Origin: Stutzerimonas chloritidismutans AW-1
GTDB taxonomy: Bacteria > Pseudomonadota > Gammaproteobacteria > Pseudomonadales > Pseudomonadaceae
Direction of reading: 5' to 3'
Assembly: GCF_000495915.1 (NCBI RefSeq)
Contig: NZ_AOFQ01000007.1
Span: forward strand, 62,001 to 126,000
Length of the DNA: 64,000 nucleotides
Part shown: piece after piece, positions 16,288 to 26,868 of the stretch
Position numbering within the stretch: position 1 is the stretch's first letter
Layout: each line of letters begins with the position of its first letter
The notes under the pieces: model-generated
Seen by the model: only the letters and a program-made list of their open reading frames with translations
The model's database searches: none
Told to the model about the DNA's origin: nothing
Translations under genes and position numbers: made by a program

Positions 16288-17559
16288 CTAGGCCGAGGGC
16301 GGCAGAATCAGGATGGCGCGGAAATCGTTGACGTTGGTACGCGTCGGGCCGGTAACGATCAGGCTGTCCAGCGCGGCGAAGTAGCCATAGCCGTCGTTGT
16401 TGGCCAGCGCATCGGCGGCACGCAGGCCCTGTGCTTCGGCGCGGGCGAAGCTGTCCGGGGTCATCAGTGCGCCGGCGTTGTCCTCGGAACCGTCGATGCC
16501 ATCGGTGTCGCCGGCCAGGGCGTATACACCGGGCAGGCCTTGCAGGCTTTCGGTGAGGGCAAGCAGGAATTCGGCGTTGCGTCCGCCGCGGCCGTTACCG
16601 CGCACGGTCACCGTGGTCTCGCCGCCGGAGAGGATCACGCAGGGCGCGCCGATCGGCTGGCCGTGCAGCACCACCTGGCGGGCAATGCCGGCATGCACCT
16701 TGGCCACCTCACGCGCTTCGCCTTCCAGGTCGCCGAGGATCAACGGGGTGATGCCGGCGGAACGGGCTACTTCGGCTGCCGCATCGAGCGACTGCTGCGG
16801 CGTGGCGATCAGCTGGAAGTGGCTGCGCGAGAGCATCGGGTCGCCCGGCTTGAGGGTTTCCGAGCGCGGGTCTTCGAGCCAGGCGCGCACGTTGGCCGGC
16901 ACCTCGATGTGGTAGCGCTCGAGGATCTCCAGTGCCTGCGCCGATGTGGTCGGATCGGCGACGGTCGGGCCGGAGGCGATCACCGTGGCTTCGTCGCCGG
17001 GTACGTCGGAAATCGCATAGGTGTATACGCTGGCCGGCCAGCAGGCCCTGGCCAGGCGGCCGCCCTTGATCGCCGAGAGATGCTTGCGCACGCAGTTCAT
17101 CTCGCCGATGTGCGCGCCGGAACGCAGCAGCGCCTTGTTGATCGCCTGCTTGTCGGCCAGAGAGATGCCCTCGGCTGGCAGTGCCAACAGCGAGGAACCG
17201 CCGCCGGAAAGCAGGAATATCACCCGGTCGCTTTCCTCGAGGTTGCTGACCAGCTCCAGTACGCGGCGTGCGACGCGCTCGCCGGCATCGTCCGGCACCG
17301 GGTGTGCGGCCTCCACCACCTCGATGCGGCGGCAGTCGGCGTGATGTTCATAGCGGGTCACCACCAGGCCGGAGAGTTCGCCTTCCCAGACCTGCTCAAT
17401 GGCTTCGGCCATGGCCGCAGCCGCCTTGCCGGCGCCGATGACGATGGCTCGGCCGCTGCGGTCTTCGGGCAGATGGTCGGCGAGCACATGGCGTGGATGG
17501 GCGGCCTCGATGGCGCTATCGAACAGCTGGCGCAGCAGGGCTTGGGGATCGATGGGCAT
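16288..17559 (-). CDS. ttuD: glycerate 2-kinase, MOFRL family
   Basis: 423 residues. The N-terminal DUF4147 nucleotide-binding domain has AIVIGAGKAAAAMAEAIE near 41 and FLLSGGGSSLLALP near 115; the C-terminal MOFRL domain has GGRNAEFLLALTE and GIDGSEDNAGA. Family members are annotated hydroxypyruvate reductase TtuD, but biochemistry of the family points to glycerate 2-kinase (glycerate + ATP to 2-phosphoglycerate). Position between glxR, which makes glycerate, and pyk fits the kinase reading. The 327 bp upstream (17560-17886) separates it from glxR and is hairpin-rich, so it may have its own promoter. Confidence 0.9.
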   Translation of the reverse strand: MPIDPQALLRQLFDSAIEAAHPRHVLADHLPEDRSGRAIVIGAGKAAAAMAEAIEQVWEGELSGLVVTRYEHHADCRRIEVVEAAHPVPDDAGERVARRVLELVSNLEESDRVIFLLSGGGSSLLALPAEGISLADKQAINKALLRSGAHIGEMNCVRKHLSAIKGGRLARACWPASVYTYAISDVPGDEATVIASGPTVADPTTSAQALEILERYHIEVPANVRAWLEDPRSETLKPGDPMLSRSHFQLIATPQQSLDAAAEVARSAGITPLILGDLEGEAREVAKVHAGIARQVVLHGQPIGAPCVILSGGETTVTVRGNGRGGRNAEFLLALTESLQGLPGVYALAGDTDGIDGSEDNAGALMTPDSFARAEAQGLRAADALANNDGYGYFAALDSLIVTGPTRTNVNDFRAILILPPSA

Positions 17560-17707
17560 CTCTGGCTCCTTGGGTCTTTTTGCAGAGGCCGATTGCAGAC
17601 CTTAGGGCTCGGCAATGCAAGCGCTAAGGGTTGAAATCGACCCGCCCGGCAGTCGGGCCGTGACTCCTTGTGCCGGGCGAATCGAAAAGGTGCCGTCCGC
17701 AGACGGC

Positions 17708-17785
17708 GGTTGGTGTGCAGGCGCGCGGGGCCCTGGTCGTGGGGGAGACGCGATGATTCCGACCCCGCGTACCTGCACACCAACC
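17708..17785. repeat. long imperfect inverted repeat between glxR and ttuD
   Basis: Arms 17708-17730 and 17763-17785 (23 bp each, 21 of 23 complementary) surround a 32-nt spacer. The outer 14 bp (GGTTGGTGTGCAGG) pair perfectly. It is preceded by a smaller perfect hairpin, GCCGTC-CGCA-GACGGC (17692-17707), and by a GCCCGGC/GCCGGGC-rich stretch near 17644-17678. There is no open frame with a ribosome site. It might be an operon-internal terminator or attenuator, or a REP-type element. Confidence 0.7.
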
Positions 17786-17886
17786 CTTTGAGCATCACTG
17801 GTGCCGAGCGTTGCGCTCACCCCACCACCTGGTCTGTCTGTCCCTGAAGGTGGGGTCGTAAGCCCGACTCAGTGCGCTCGAAGGCT

Positions 17887-18777
17887 TTACTCCTTGCGGA
17901 TCGAGAAATTGGCCATGTGCTCCAGGCCCTTGATCAGCGCCGAGTGGTCCCAGCCGCTGCCGCCGATGGCCGCACAGGTGCTGAACACCTGCTGGGCATT
18001 GGCGGTGTTGGGCAGGTTCAGGCCCAGCTCGCGGGCTCCGGCCAGGGCGAGGTTGAGGTCCTTCTGGTGCAGGCTGATGCGGAAGCCCGGGTCGAAGGTG
18101 CCCTTGATCATGCGCTCGCCGTGCACCTCGAGAATCTTCGAGCCGGCGAAACCGCCCATCAGCGCCTCGCGCACCTTGGCCGGGTCGGCACCGTTGCGTG
18201 CGGCGAACAGCAGGGCTTCGGCGACCGCCTGGATGTTCAGCGCGACGATGATCTGGTTGGCCACCTTGGCAGTCTGGCCATCGCCGTTCTCGCCGACACG
18301 GGTGATGTTCTTGCCCATCGCCTGGAACAGTGGCAGGGCGCGCTCGAAGGCCGTTTCGCTACCGCCGACCATGATCGACAAGGTGGCCGCCTTGGCGCCG
18401 ACCTCACCGCCGGATACCGGGGCGTCGAGGTACTCGGCGCCGCTCGCCTTGATCTTCTCGGCGAACTGCTTGGTGGCGCTGGGGGAGATCGAGCTCATGT
18501 CGATCACCACCTTGCCCGGGCCGACGCCAGCGGCGATGCCCCGGTCGCGGAACAGCACGTCTTCAACCTGCGGGGTATCCGGCACCATGACGATGATGAA
18601 CTCGGCCTCCTGCCCGACTTCCTGCGGGGTGGCCAGGGCGATGGCGCCGGCCTGGACCAGGTCGGCGGGTGCCTTGTCATGATGTTCGGAAAGGAATATC
18701 TGGTGGCCTGCGTTCTGCAGGTTGCTTGCCATGGGTTTGCCCATGATTCCGGTGCCGATAAATCCGATCTTAGCCAT
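17887..18777 (-). CDS. glxR: tartronate semialdehyde reductase GlxR
   Basis: 296 residues of the 3-hydroxyisobutyrate dehydrogenase family. The N-terminal NAD(P) loop is KIGFIGTGIMGKPMASNL. The substrate loop EYLDAPVSGGEVGAKAATLS and the conserved Lys region (TAKVANQIIVALNIQAVAE) follow. It reduces tartronate semialdehyde to D-glycerate. Placement after hyi in a gcl operon separates it from other family members such as MmsB. The gap to hyi is 28 bp. Confidence 0.94.
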   Translation of the reverse strand: MAKIGFIGTGIMGKPMASNLQNAGHQIFLSEHHDKAPADLVQAGAIALATPQEVGQEAEFIIVMVPDTPQVEDVLFRDRGIAAGVGPGKVVIDMSSISPSATKQFAEKIKASGAEYLDAPVSGGEVGAKAATLSIMVGGSETAFERALPLFQAMGKNITRVGENGDGQTAKVANQIIVALNIQAVAEALLFAARNGADPAKVREALMGGFAGSKILEVHGERMIKGTFDPGFRISLHQKDLNLALAGARELGLNLPNTANAQQVFSTCAAIGGSGWDHSALIKGLEHMANFSIRKE

Positions 18778-18805
18778 GGTCGTTTCTCCTCAAATTCTGT
18801 TCGGG

Positions 18806-19588
18806 TCAGATGGCGTTGTGTGTCTTCAGCCAGGCGAGGCCTTCGGCGGTGCTGGTGGCCGGCTTGTACTCGCAGCCGACCCAGCCCTGGTAGCCGATGC
18901 GATCCAGATGCTCGAACAGGAAGCGATAGTTGATCTCGCCGGTGCCCGGCTCGTTGCGACCGGGGTTGTCCGCCAGCTGGATATGGTTGATGGCTGCCAG
19001 GTTGTTCTCGATGGTCCGCGCCAGGTCTCCCTCCATGATCTGCATGTGGTAGATGTCGTACTGCAGGAACAGGTTGGCGTGACCGACCTTGCCGCGGATC
19101 TCCTGCGCCTGGGAGGTGTTGTTGAGGAAGAAGCGCGGGATGTCGCGAGTGTTGATCATCTCCATCACCAGGCGAATGCCGGCTTCCTCGAGCTTCTGCG
19201 CGGCGTAGCGCAGGTTCTCGATAAAGGTGATTTCCAGCTGGCCGAGGTCGGCGCCACGCGGGGCAATGCCGGCCAGGCAGTTGACCTGGGTGTTGCCCAG
19301 CACCTTGGCGTAGGCGATGGCCTGGTCCACGCCGGCGCGAAATTCCTCGACCCGCTCCGGCAGGATGGCGATGCCGCGCTCGCCACCAGCCCAGTCGCCG
19401 GCCGGCAGGTTGAACAGCACCTGGGTCAGCTGGTTGGCGTCCAGCCGGGCCTTGATCTCCTCGGCCGGGTGGTCGTAGGGGAACAGGTATTCGACGCCGG
19501 TAAAGCCGGCTTCGGCAGCGGCGGCAAAGCGGTCAAGGAAATCGACCTCGGTGAACAGCATGGACAGATTGGCGGCAAAGCGGGGCAT
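18806..19588 (-). CDS. hyi: hydroxypyruvate isomerase Hyi
   Basis: 260 residues, a TIM-barrel sugar isomerase of the xylose-isomerase-like family. It interconverts hydroxypyruvate and tartronate semialdehyde. Characteristic stretches are MPRFAANLSMLFTEVDFLDR at the N-terminus, GVEYLFPYDHPAEEIKARL, and the metal-binding LVMEMINTRDIPRFFL and LQYDIYHMQIMEGDLAR. The start at 19588 is set by AGGAGAG upstream; the frame is open 14 codons further without a ribosome site. It is the second gene of the gcl operon. Confidence 0.94.
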   Translation of the reverse strand: MPRFAANLSMLFTEVDFLDRFAAAAEAGFTGVEYLFPYDHPAEEIKARLDANQLTQVLFNLPAGDWAGGERGIAILPERVEEFRAGVDQAIAYAKVLGNTQVNCLAGIAPRGADLGQLEITFIENLRYAAQKLEEAGIRLVMEMINTRDIPRFFLNNTSQAQEIRGKVGHANLFLQYDIYHMQIMEGDLARTIENNLAAINHIQLADNPGRNEPGTGEINYRFLFEHLDRIGYQGWVGCEYKPATSTAEGLAWLKTHNAI

Positions 19589-19667
19589 GGTTCTCTCTCC
19601 TGATCTGTAGGGATCAAATTCGGTCTGCATTGCGGCGGTGCGGTGACCACCCTGGGTGTTGCGTTGC

Positions 19668-19783
19668 GGTGGATAGGCTTCGCGATATCCACCCTACGGT
19701 TGCTTCGGTGCCCGTCGCTGATAACTGCGGCGGCCGGTAGGACGGGTGGCCGCCCCGTGGAAGACCGCGAAGCGTCTTCCACG
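19668..19783. repeat. pair of REP-like hairpins between gcl and hyi
   Basis: Hairpin B is GGTGGATA / TATCCACC (19668-19675 with 19686-19693), followed by CTACG. Hairpin A is CGTGGAAGAC / GTCTTCCACG (19756-19765 with 19774-19783). Both motifs recur at 47981-48064 in the opposite order. They are short, palindromic and intergenic, as expected of REP sequences. Confidence 0.75.
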
Positions 19784-19803
19784 CGGTTGTGGTTACGGGC
19801 GAA

Positions 19804-21585
<1,782 letters not shown>

Positions 21586-21694
21586 GGACCACTCCTCTTA
21601 TTCGATAGTTTTTCTACGTGGCTCAAGCATGCCGGCCTGGATTCGCTGGCGGAATTGGTCGAGACTTCAGTTCTGTCGATATCAGGAGTATCGA

Positions 21695-22603
21695 ATGGAT
21701 CGCTATACGACCCTGCGCAGCTTCGTGCTGGTGGCCGACTGCGGCAGCTTCGCCGCGGCTGCGCACAAGGAGAACGTCACCCCGGTGGTGATGGGCCGGC
21801 GGCTGGATGCGCTGGAGCGGCATCTAGGTGTGAAGCTGATGCACCGCTCGACGCGCGGGCTGTCATTGACCGATCTGGGCGAGCAGTATCTGGAGCGCGC
21901 CCGTGGGCTTTTGAAGGATTTCGATGAGGTAGATGCCAGCATCAGCCACGACCGTACCTCGGTACGCGGCCATCTGGTGGTGTCGGCGCCGGCCGCATTC
22001 GGGCGACGGCATATCGGCCCGCACGCACCGGCGTTCCAGGCGCGCTATCCGGACCTGCAGCTGTCGTTCAACTTCACCGACAGCGTGGTCGACCTGGTGC
22101 GCCACGGTTACGACATGGGCATTCGCATCGGCGAGGTGACCGACCCCAACTATGTGGCGGTGCGGCTGTTTCCGAACAGGCGGGTGGTCTGCGGCTCGCC
22201 GGAGTACTTCGCCCGCCATGGCACGCCGACGGCATTGGAAGAGCTGACGCAGCACAACTGCCTGGCCTTCAACCTGCAGGGCGGGCAGCAGCGTGGCTGG
22301 ACCTTCCTGCGCGACGGCAGGCAGGTGGCGATCCGCGTGGCTGGCAATCTGGACTGCAATGACGGTGAGCTGCTGTTCGACTGGGTCAAGCAGGGCCTGG
22401 GCATCGGCTGGCGCTCGACCTGGGAGATCCAGGCCGAGCTCAAGCGTGGCGAGCTGGTCACGGTACTCGACGAGTACGCGTTGCCGGCCTACGACATCCA
22501 GGCGGTGTACCCGCAGCAGCGCTACCTGCCGGCCAAGGTGCGATTCTTCATCGACTATCTGAAGGACATCTACAACGCACCGGGCTATTGGGAAGTGCGC
22601 TGA
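21695..22603 (+). CDS. LysR-family regulator, probable gcl operon regulator
   Basis: 302 residues. The N-terminal HTH is FVLVADCGSFAAAAHKENVT (about 11-30), followed by PVVMGRRLDALERHLGVKLMHRSTRGLSLTDLGEQYLERAR, the GcvA/PA0477-like subgroup pattern. The C-terminal effector domain contains DMGIRIGEVTDPNYVAVRLF. The start at 21695 has AGGAG six bases upstream; the frame is open nearly 280 bp further 5' but that part runs antisense to gcl. Divergent orientation with gcl suggests control of the glyoxylate operon; the ligand is unknown. Confidence 0.88.
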   Translation: MDRYTTLRSFVLVADCGSFAAAAHKENVTPVVMGRRLDALERHLGVKLMHRSTRGLSLTDLGEQYLERARGLLKDFDEVDASISHDRTSVRGHLVVSAPAAFGRRHIGPHAPAFQARYPDLQLSFNFTDSVVDLVRHGYDMGIRIGEVTDPNYVAVRLFPNRRVVCGSPEYFARHGTPTALEELTQHNCLAFNLQGGQQRGWTFLRDGRQVAIRVAGNLDCNDGELLFDWVKQGLGIGWRSTWEIQAELKRGELVTVLDEYALPAYDIQAVYPQQRYLPAKVRFFIDYLKDIYNAPGYWEVR

Positions 22604-22608
22604 GCGGC

Positions 22609-23019
22609 TCAGTTGCCGCGGTAGGTGGAGAAGCCGTAGGGGCTCAGCAGCAGCGGGATGTGGTAGTGCTCGACGCTGCCATCGGCTTCGAAGATCACCG
22701 GAACTTCGGGGAAAAAGGTGCTGGCCTTCTGCGTGGCGAACCAGTCGCCAGTCATGAAGGTGACGCGGTAGGTCCCCTTTTCCAGCGCCTTGCCTTCTGG
22801 GTAGAGCGCGGTGATGCGGCCTTGGGCGTTGGTCTCGCCACTATTGAGTGATTTCCAGGCATCACCCTGACGTTGTTCCAGGGTGACGCGCACGTCCGGT
22901 GACGGCAGGCCGTTCTCCAGATTCAGCACGTGCACGCTGAGCGGGTTGCCGGCAGCCAGGGTGAGACCGGACAGGCCACTGAGCATCAAGCCGGCAGCGA
23001 TTGAACGTAGTGCTTTCAT
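22609..23019 (-). CDS. exported transthyretin-like protein (5-hydroxyisourate-hydrolase family)
   Basis: 136 residues. A signal peptide covers about 1-23 (MKALRSIAAGLMLSGLSGLT then LAA). The rest is a transthyretin-like domain with the HIUase N-terminal motif LSVHVLNLENGLPSPDV (His30) and the C-terminal HYHIPLLLSPYGFSTYRG. Key His/Arg/His positions are kept, but the hallmark C-terminal YRGS/T is YRGN and the N-terminal HVLD is HVLN. It is probably periplasmic and may hydrolyse 5-hydroxyisourate or bind another ligand. A second, cytosolic homologue is at 38781. It follows the DUF336 gene by 16 bp, so they form an operon. The start has AAGGAAAA upstream. Confidence 0.85.
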   Translation of the reverse strand: MKALRSIAAGLMLSGLSGLTLAAGNPLSVHVLNLENGLPSPDVRVTLEQRQGDAWKSLNSGETNAQGRITALYPEGKALEKGTYRVTFMTGDWFATQKASTFFPEVPVIFEADGSVEHYHIPLLLSPYGFSTYRGN

Positions 23020-23035
23020 GGTGTTTTCCTTTTCT

Positions 23036-23539
23036 TCAGTGGGAGGAGGGCAGCAGTTTTTCGATGGCGGCCATGGCGCAGGCCTCGTCGTTCTTGGCAC
23101 CGCCGGCACCGGCCACGCCGATGGCACCAATCACCTCGTCGCCGACCTTCAGCGGCACGCCACCGCCGAGTAGCAGCAGCTCATCCAGCGTATTGAGGTT
23201 GGCGGCATCCGGCGTAGCGGCGGCGCGTTCGGCGAACAGGCGGGTCGGGGCCTTGCTCGACAGCGCGGTGTAGGCCTTGCGCTGCGCGGCCAGGGTGTTG
23301 TGCGGACCGACGTTGTCGTCGCGGCGCAGGGCAACCAGGTTGCCGCCGCGATCGACCACGGCGACTACCGCGGTGCGGTTCTGTGCGTGGCAGGCATCCA
23401 GGGTCTGCTGGATCAGGCCGTCGGCCAGGGCCAGCGAGACGTTCTGCTGGGTGATCGGTGCTGGCGTGGCGGCGTTGGCGCTTAGGGCCGGGGTAAGTAA
23501 TGCCAGCGTCAGCAATGACAGTGTGGCTGCGATACGCAT
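23036..23539 (-). CDS. exported DUF336 (GlcG/HbpS-like) protein
   Basis: 167 residues. A signal peptide covers about 1-23 (MRIAATLSLLTLALLTPALS then ANA). The mature part is a DUF336/GlcG domain: VVAVVDRGGNLVALRRDDNV, AQRKAYTALSSKAPT, LLLGGGVPLKVGDEVIGAIG and VAGAGGAKNDEACAMAAI. The fold includes HbpS of Streptomyces, an extracellular haem-binding protein that works with the SenS-SenR two-component system, and GlcG of glycolate operons. The start at 23539 has AAGGAAA upstream; 12 more upstream codons are open but lack one. It is first in an operon with the transthyretin-like gene and divergent from a two-component system. Confidence 0.85.
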   Translation of the reverse strand: MRIAATLSLLTLALLTPALSANAATPAPITQQNVSLALADGLIQQTLDACHAQNRTAVVAVVDRGGNLVALRRDDNVGPHNTLAAQRKAYTALSSKAPTRLFAERAAATPDAANLNTLDELLLLGGGVPLKVGDEVIGAIGVAGAGGAKNDEACAMAAIEKLLPSSH

Positions 23540-23680
23540 ATCGGTTTCCTTGGGTGACTTGGCTTCGGGGCGCATGGTGCCGATGCCTGCCCGTCAGAAC
23601 CGTTGCCTGCGCATTACGCTTTTGTAATGGCTCGCAGTGCGGCGGCGCCATAACCTATGCGCCATCAGCGAGGTGATCCG

Positions 23681-24355
23681 ATGCGAATTCTGGTGGTGGA
23701 GGACGAGGCCAAGACGGCCGACTACCTCAAGCGTGGGTTGGAGGAGTCCGGCTACCGCGTCGAGGTCGCGCGCAACGGCGTCGACGGCAAACACCTGATC
23801 GAGGAGGAGACCTTCGACCTGGTGATCCTCGACGTCATGCTGCCGGGGCTCGATGGTTGGCAGCTGGTGCAGGTGGTGCGCAAGCGTTCGACGCATACGC
23901 CGGTGCTGTTCCTGACGGCGCGCGATGCGGTGGAAGACCGTGTGCGCGGGCTGGAGCTGGGCGCCGACGACTATCTGGTCAAACCGTTCTCCTACGCCGA
24001 GCTGCTGGCGCGGGTACGCACTCTGCTGCGCCGCGGGCCGCCGCGCGAGGTCGAACGCTTTCACATCGCCGATCTGGAGCTGGACCTGCTGCGCCGCCGC
24101 GTTACTCGCCAGGGCGAGCGCATCAGCCTGACCAACAAGGAGTTCGCCTTGCTGCATCTGTTGCTCAGTCGCCAGGGCGAGGTGCTGTCCCGCGCGCAGA
24201 TCGCTTCGCAGGTCTGGCAGATGAATTTCGACAGCGACACCAACGTGGTCGACGTCGCGATCCGCCGCCTGCGCGCAAAGGTCGACGATCCCTATCCGCT
24301 CAAGCTCATCCACACCGTGCGCGGTATGGGTTACGTGCTGGAGACGGCATCGTGA
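23681..24355 (+). CDS. OmpR-family response regulator, CusR/CopR-like
   Basis: 224 residues. The receiver domain (about 1-115) has [20 protein letters not shown], the phospho-acceptor Asp51 in [14 protein letters not shown], and [19 protein letters not shown]. The winged-helix output domain (about 125-220) has [20 protein letters not shown] and [10 protein letters not shown]. The pattern is closest to metal-responsive regulators (CusR, CopR, IrlR). The start at 23681 has GAGGTG upstream. Its last bases overlap the sensor start (GTGA). The divergent DUF336/transthyretin-like operon begins 141 bp away and is the obvious target. Confidence 0.92.
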   Translation: MRILVVEDEAKTADYLKRGLEESGYRVEVARNGVDGKHLIEEETFDLVILDVMLPGLDGWQLVQVVRKRSTHTPVLFLTARDAVEDRVRGLELGADDYLVKPFSYAELLARVRTLLRRGPPREVERFHIADLELDLLRRRVTRQGERISLTNKEFALLHLLLSRQGEVLSRAQIASQVWQMNFDSDTNVVDVAIRRLRAKVDDPYPLKLIHTVRGMGYVLETAS

Positions 24356-25710
24356 GGCTGTTGCCGCGCTCGCTCAGCCTGCGCCTGGCCATCGCTTTCG
24401 CCCTGGTGGCGGTGGTGCTGCTCGGTGCCATCGGCCTCTATCTGTACCGCTCGCTGGACCGGGAAATCAGTTGGCGTGACGATCAGGCGCTGCTCGGTCG
24501 GCTGGAGCGCATGCAGGCCCTGCTCGAGGACAGCGCCAGCGTCGAGGCGCTTCGGCAGCGTCCCCAGCTTTACGAAAACATGCTGGGCAATCGCGACAGC
24601 CTGCTCTGGTTGCTCGACGCTCAGGGGCGCGCGCTGATCGAAATCAACCCGGCGCGGCTGGCTATACCACCGCTGCCGGCCGGCGATGCTGCGGCGCTGA
24701 CCGATACTGATGGAGCGCGGCTGGCCTGGCGGCGGCTGCCGGGCGAGGCGGGGCTGACGCTGGTCGCCGGGCGCATGCTCGTCGAGCGCGAACAGATGCT
24801 CGCCGCCTACCGTGTGAAGCTGTGGTGGGCGTTGAGCCTCGGTGCGCTGCTGGCGTCAGTGCTTGGCTGGCTGATCAGCCGGCGCGCGCTACGTCCCGTA
24901 CGGCATCTCACGCGCCAGGCGCTGGCGATCGATGTGCAGCACCTGCACTTGCGCCTGGACGAATCGGCGATGCCGAGCGAACTGGAACCGCTGCGTGCCG
25001 CGCTGAACCAGATGCTCAACCGGTTGGAACAGGGTTTCGCGCGCCTGTCACGCTTCAGCGAGGACCTGGCCCACGAGATGCGTACGCCGCTCGGCAATCT
25101 CATGGGGCAGACCCAGCAGCTGTTGCACAGGGACCGCGATGCCGAGGCCTATCACGCGCTGCTGGTGTCCAATCAGGAGGAGTATGAACGCCTGGCGCGG
25201 ATGATCGACAGCATGCTGTTTCTCGCCCGTGCCGAGCAGCCGGCTGCGGCCATCGAGCGGCAGCGCTTTGCATTGCCGGCACTGGTCGAGCAGCTGTGCG
25301 ACTACTTCGAAGGCGTCGCCGAAGAGCGCGGCATTCAGCTGTTCGATGAAACCGAGGGTGAGCTTTTCGGTGACACTGAGATGATCCGCCGGGCGCTGGC
25401 GAACCTGCTGGCCAATGCGCTGCGCTACGGCGCCAGTGACAGCACGGTGCGTATTGTCAGTGGCTCAGGAGTAGGTTGGCGGTCGGTCAGCGTGATCAAT
25501 CTGGGACCTCCGATCCCGCCCGAGCATCTGCCGCGGCTGTTTGATCGCTTCTACCGCTGCGACCCATCGCGCGCCGAGCCGGGCGATACCGGCGGCCTGG
25601 GGTTGGCCATCGTGCGCTCGATCATGCAGCTGCATGGCGGCGAGGTGAGTGTTCGCAGCGACGCCGGGGTGACCGAATTCACCCTGCGTTTCGCCGAAAC
25701 GCCGGCCTGA
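24352..25710 (+). CDS. membrane sensor histidine kinase, CusS-like
   Basis: 452 residues from a GTG that overlaps the regulator stop. TM helix 1 is at about 11-32, a periplasmic loop of about 120 residues follows, and TM helix 2 is at about 158-176. HAMP leads to a HisKA box with phospho-acceptor His241 ([16 protein letters not shown]). The HATPase domain contains [10 protein letters not shown] (N box), [10 protein letters not shown] (F box) and [10 protein letters not shown] (G box). Architecture follows heavy-metal sensors CusS/CopS/IrlS. The periplasmic loop lacks the His/Met clusters typical of copper or silver binding, so the signal could be different, for example one delivered by the exported neighbours. 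Confidence 0.92.
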   Translation: MRLLPRSLSLRLAIAFALVAVVLLGAIGLYLYRSLDREISWRDDQALLGRLERMQALLEDSASVEALRQRPQLYENMLGNRDSLLWLLDAQGRALIEINPARLAIPPLPAGDAAALTDTDGARLAWRRLPGEAGLTLVAGRMLVEREQMLAAYRVKLWWALSLGALLASVLGWLISRRALRPVRHLTRQALAIDVQHLHLRLDESAMPSELEPLRAALNQMLNRLEQGFARLSRFSEDLAHEMRTPLGNLMGQTQQLLHRDRDAEAYHALLVSNQEEYERLARMIDSMLFLARAEQPAAAIERQRFALPALVEQLCDYFEGVAEERGIQLFDETEGELFGDTEMIRRALANLLANALRYGASDSTVRIVSGSGVGWRSVSVINLGPPIPPEHLPRLFDRFYRCDPSRAEPGDTGGLGLAIVRSIMQLHGGEVSVRSDAGVTEFTLRFAETPA

Positions 25711-25778
25711 TTCCGATCATTGGCACCGGATCGGGAAGCCGCACTGCGCTGTCACAGCTAAGGTGGATATAACCGCCT

Positions 25779-26639
25779 GTGAGAGACGCGCTTGTGGATA
25801 GTCTGAAAATCGCTACCTACAACATCAATGGCATCCGTGCACGTCGGGCCAATCTGCTCGAATGGCTGGCGCGCGAGCAGCCTGACGTGGTCTGCCTGCA
25901 GGAACTCAAGGCGCAGGATGCCGATTTCCCCATCGACGACATCCGTGCGGCCGGCTACGGCGCGATCTGGCACGGGCAGAAGTCCTGGAACGGGGTGGCG
26001 ATTCTGGCCCGCGATTGCGAGCCGCTGGAGATCCGCCGCGGGCTGCCGGGCGTTCCGGATGACAGCCACAGCCGCTATCTGGAAGCGGCCGTGCAGGGTG
26101 TGATCGTCGCCTGCCTCTACCTGCCCAACGGCAACCCGCAGCCGGGGCCGAAGTTCGATTACAAGCTGAGCTGGTTCGAGCGCTTCATCGAGCATGCCGC
26201 CGGTCTGCTGGCAAGTGGTCATCCGGTGGTGCTGGCCGGCGACTACAACGTGGTGCCCACCGACGAGGACATCTACAACCCGCGCTCCTGGAAGAAGGAC
26301 GCGCTGCTGCAGCCGGAGAGCCGCGAATGTTTCGAACGCCTGCTGGCGCAGGGCTGGACCGACGCGTTGCGCGCCAGGTACCCGGACGAGCGCATCTACA
26401 CCTTCTGGGACTACTTTCGCCAGCACTGGCAGAAGAACTCCGGGCTGCGCATCGACCATCTGCTGCTCAGCCCGGACCTTGCGCCGCGGCTGCAGGATGC
26501 CGGCGTCGATCGCTGGGTACGCGACCAGGAACATGCCAGTGACCATGCGCCTACCTGGATAACCCTGAAAGGTGACGCGAGCGCGGCGGCCGAGCCGGCG
26601 AAGTCGAGCAAGCGTGGCAAGACGGGGGCGAGCAGCTAG
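25779..26639 (+). CDS. xthA: exonuclease III / AP endonuclease
   Basis: 286 residues of the ExoIII (XthA) family, which cuts at abasic sites and degrades 3' ends in base excision repair. Motifs: KIATYNINGIRARRANLLEW, the metal Glu in VVCLQELKAQD, LAGDYNVVPTDEDIYNP, and the C-terminal RIDHLLLSPDL...SDHAPTWITL with the catalytic Asp/His. It carries a short Ser/Ala/Lys tail (residues about 266-286) beyond the catalytic core. The start is either GTG 25779 (AAGGTGG 12-17 bases upstream) or GTG 25794; neither is decisive. Single gene. Confidence 0.93.
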   Translation: MRDALVDSLKIATYNINGIRARRANLLEWLAREQPDVVCLQELKAQDADFPIDDIRAAGYGAIWHGQKSWNGVAILARDCEPLEIRRGLPGVPDDSHSRYLEAAVQGVIVACLYLPNGNPQPGPKFDYKLSWFERFIEHAAGLLASGHPVVLAGDYNVVPTDEDIYNPRSWKKDALLQPESRECFERLLAQGWTDALRARYPDERIYTFWDYFRQHWQKNSGLRIDHLLLSPDLAPRLQDAGVDRWVRDQEHASDHAPTWITLKGDASAAAEPAKSSKRGKTGASS

Positions 26640-26868
26640 AGGCAGGCGGTGCGAGGCGGGGTTCGAACGGTGCGGCAACGTGCGACGCGGCCGGTTCTAC
26701 AAGGCCTTGTGCCAATCGTCGCTGAGGCATCAGCAGATCGACGGGCGCGACTAGTATCCGGGCAACTGGTCGGCAAACGACATCGCGGGCTCCAGCGGCT
26801 CTCCAGCGGCTCGCTGTCGACGGTATTCATACGGCAGCAATGGCAGCCAGCAAACGGGGAGGGACTCC

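Noticed and set aside
16524-16529. GTATAC and similar cores at 16524, 17024 and 60998
   Set aside because: They lie inside coding sequence and lack the flanking TTG/CAA of the GntR-type palindrome.
17708-17785. Possible CRISPR-like repeat
   Set aside because: There is one inverted pair only, with no repeat-spacer periodicity and no cas genes.
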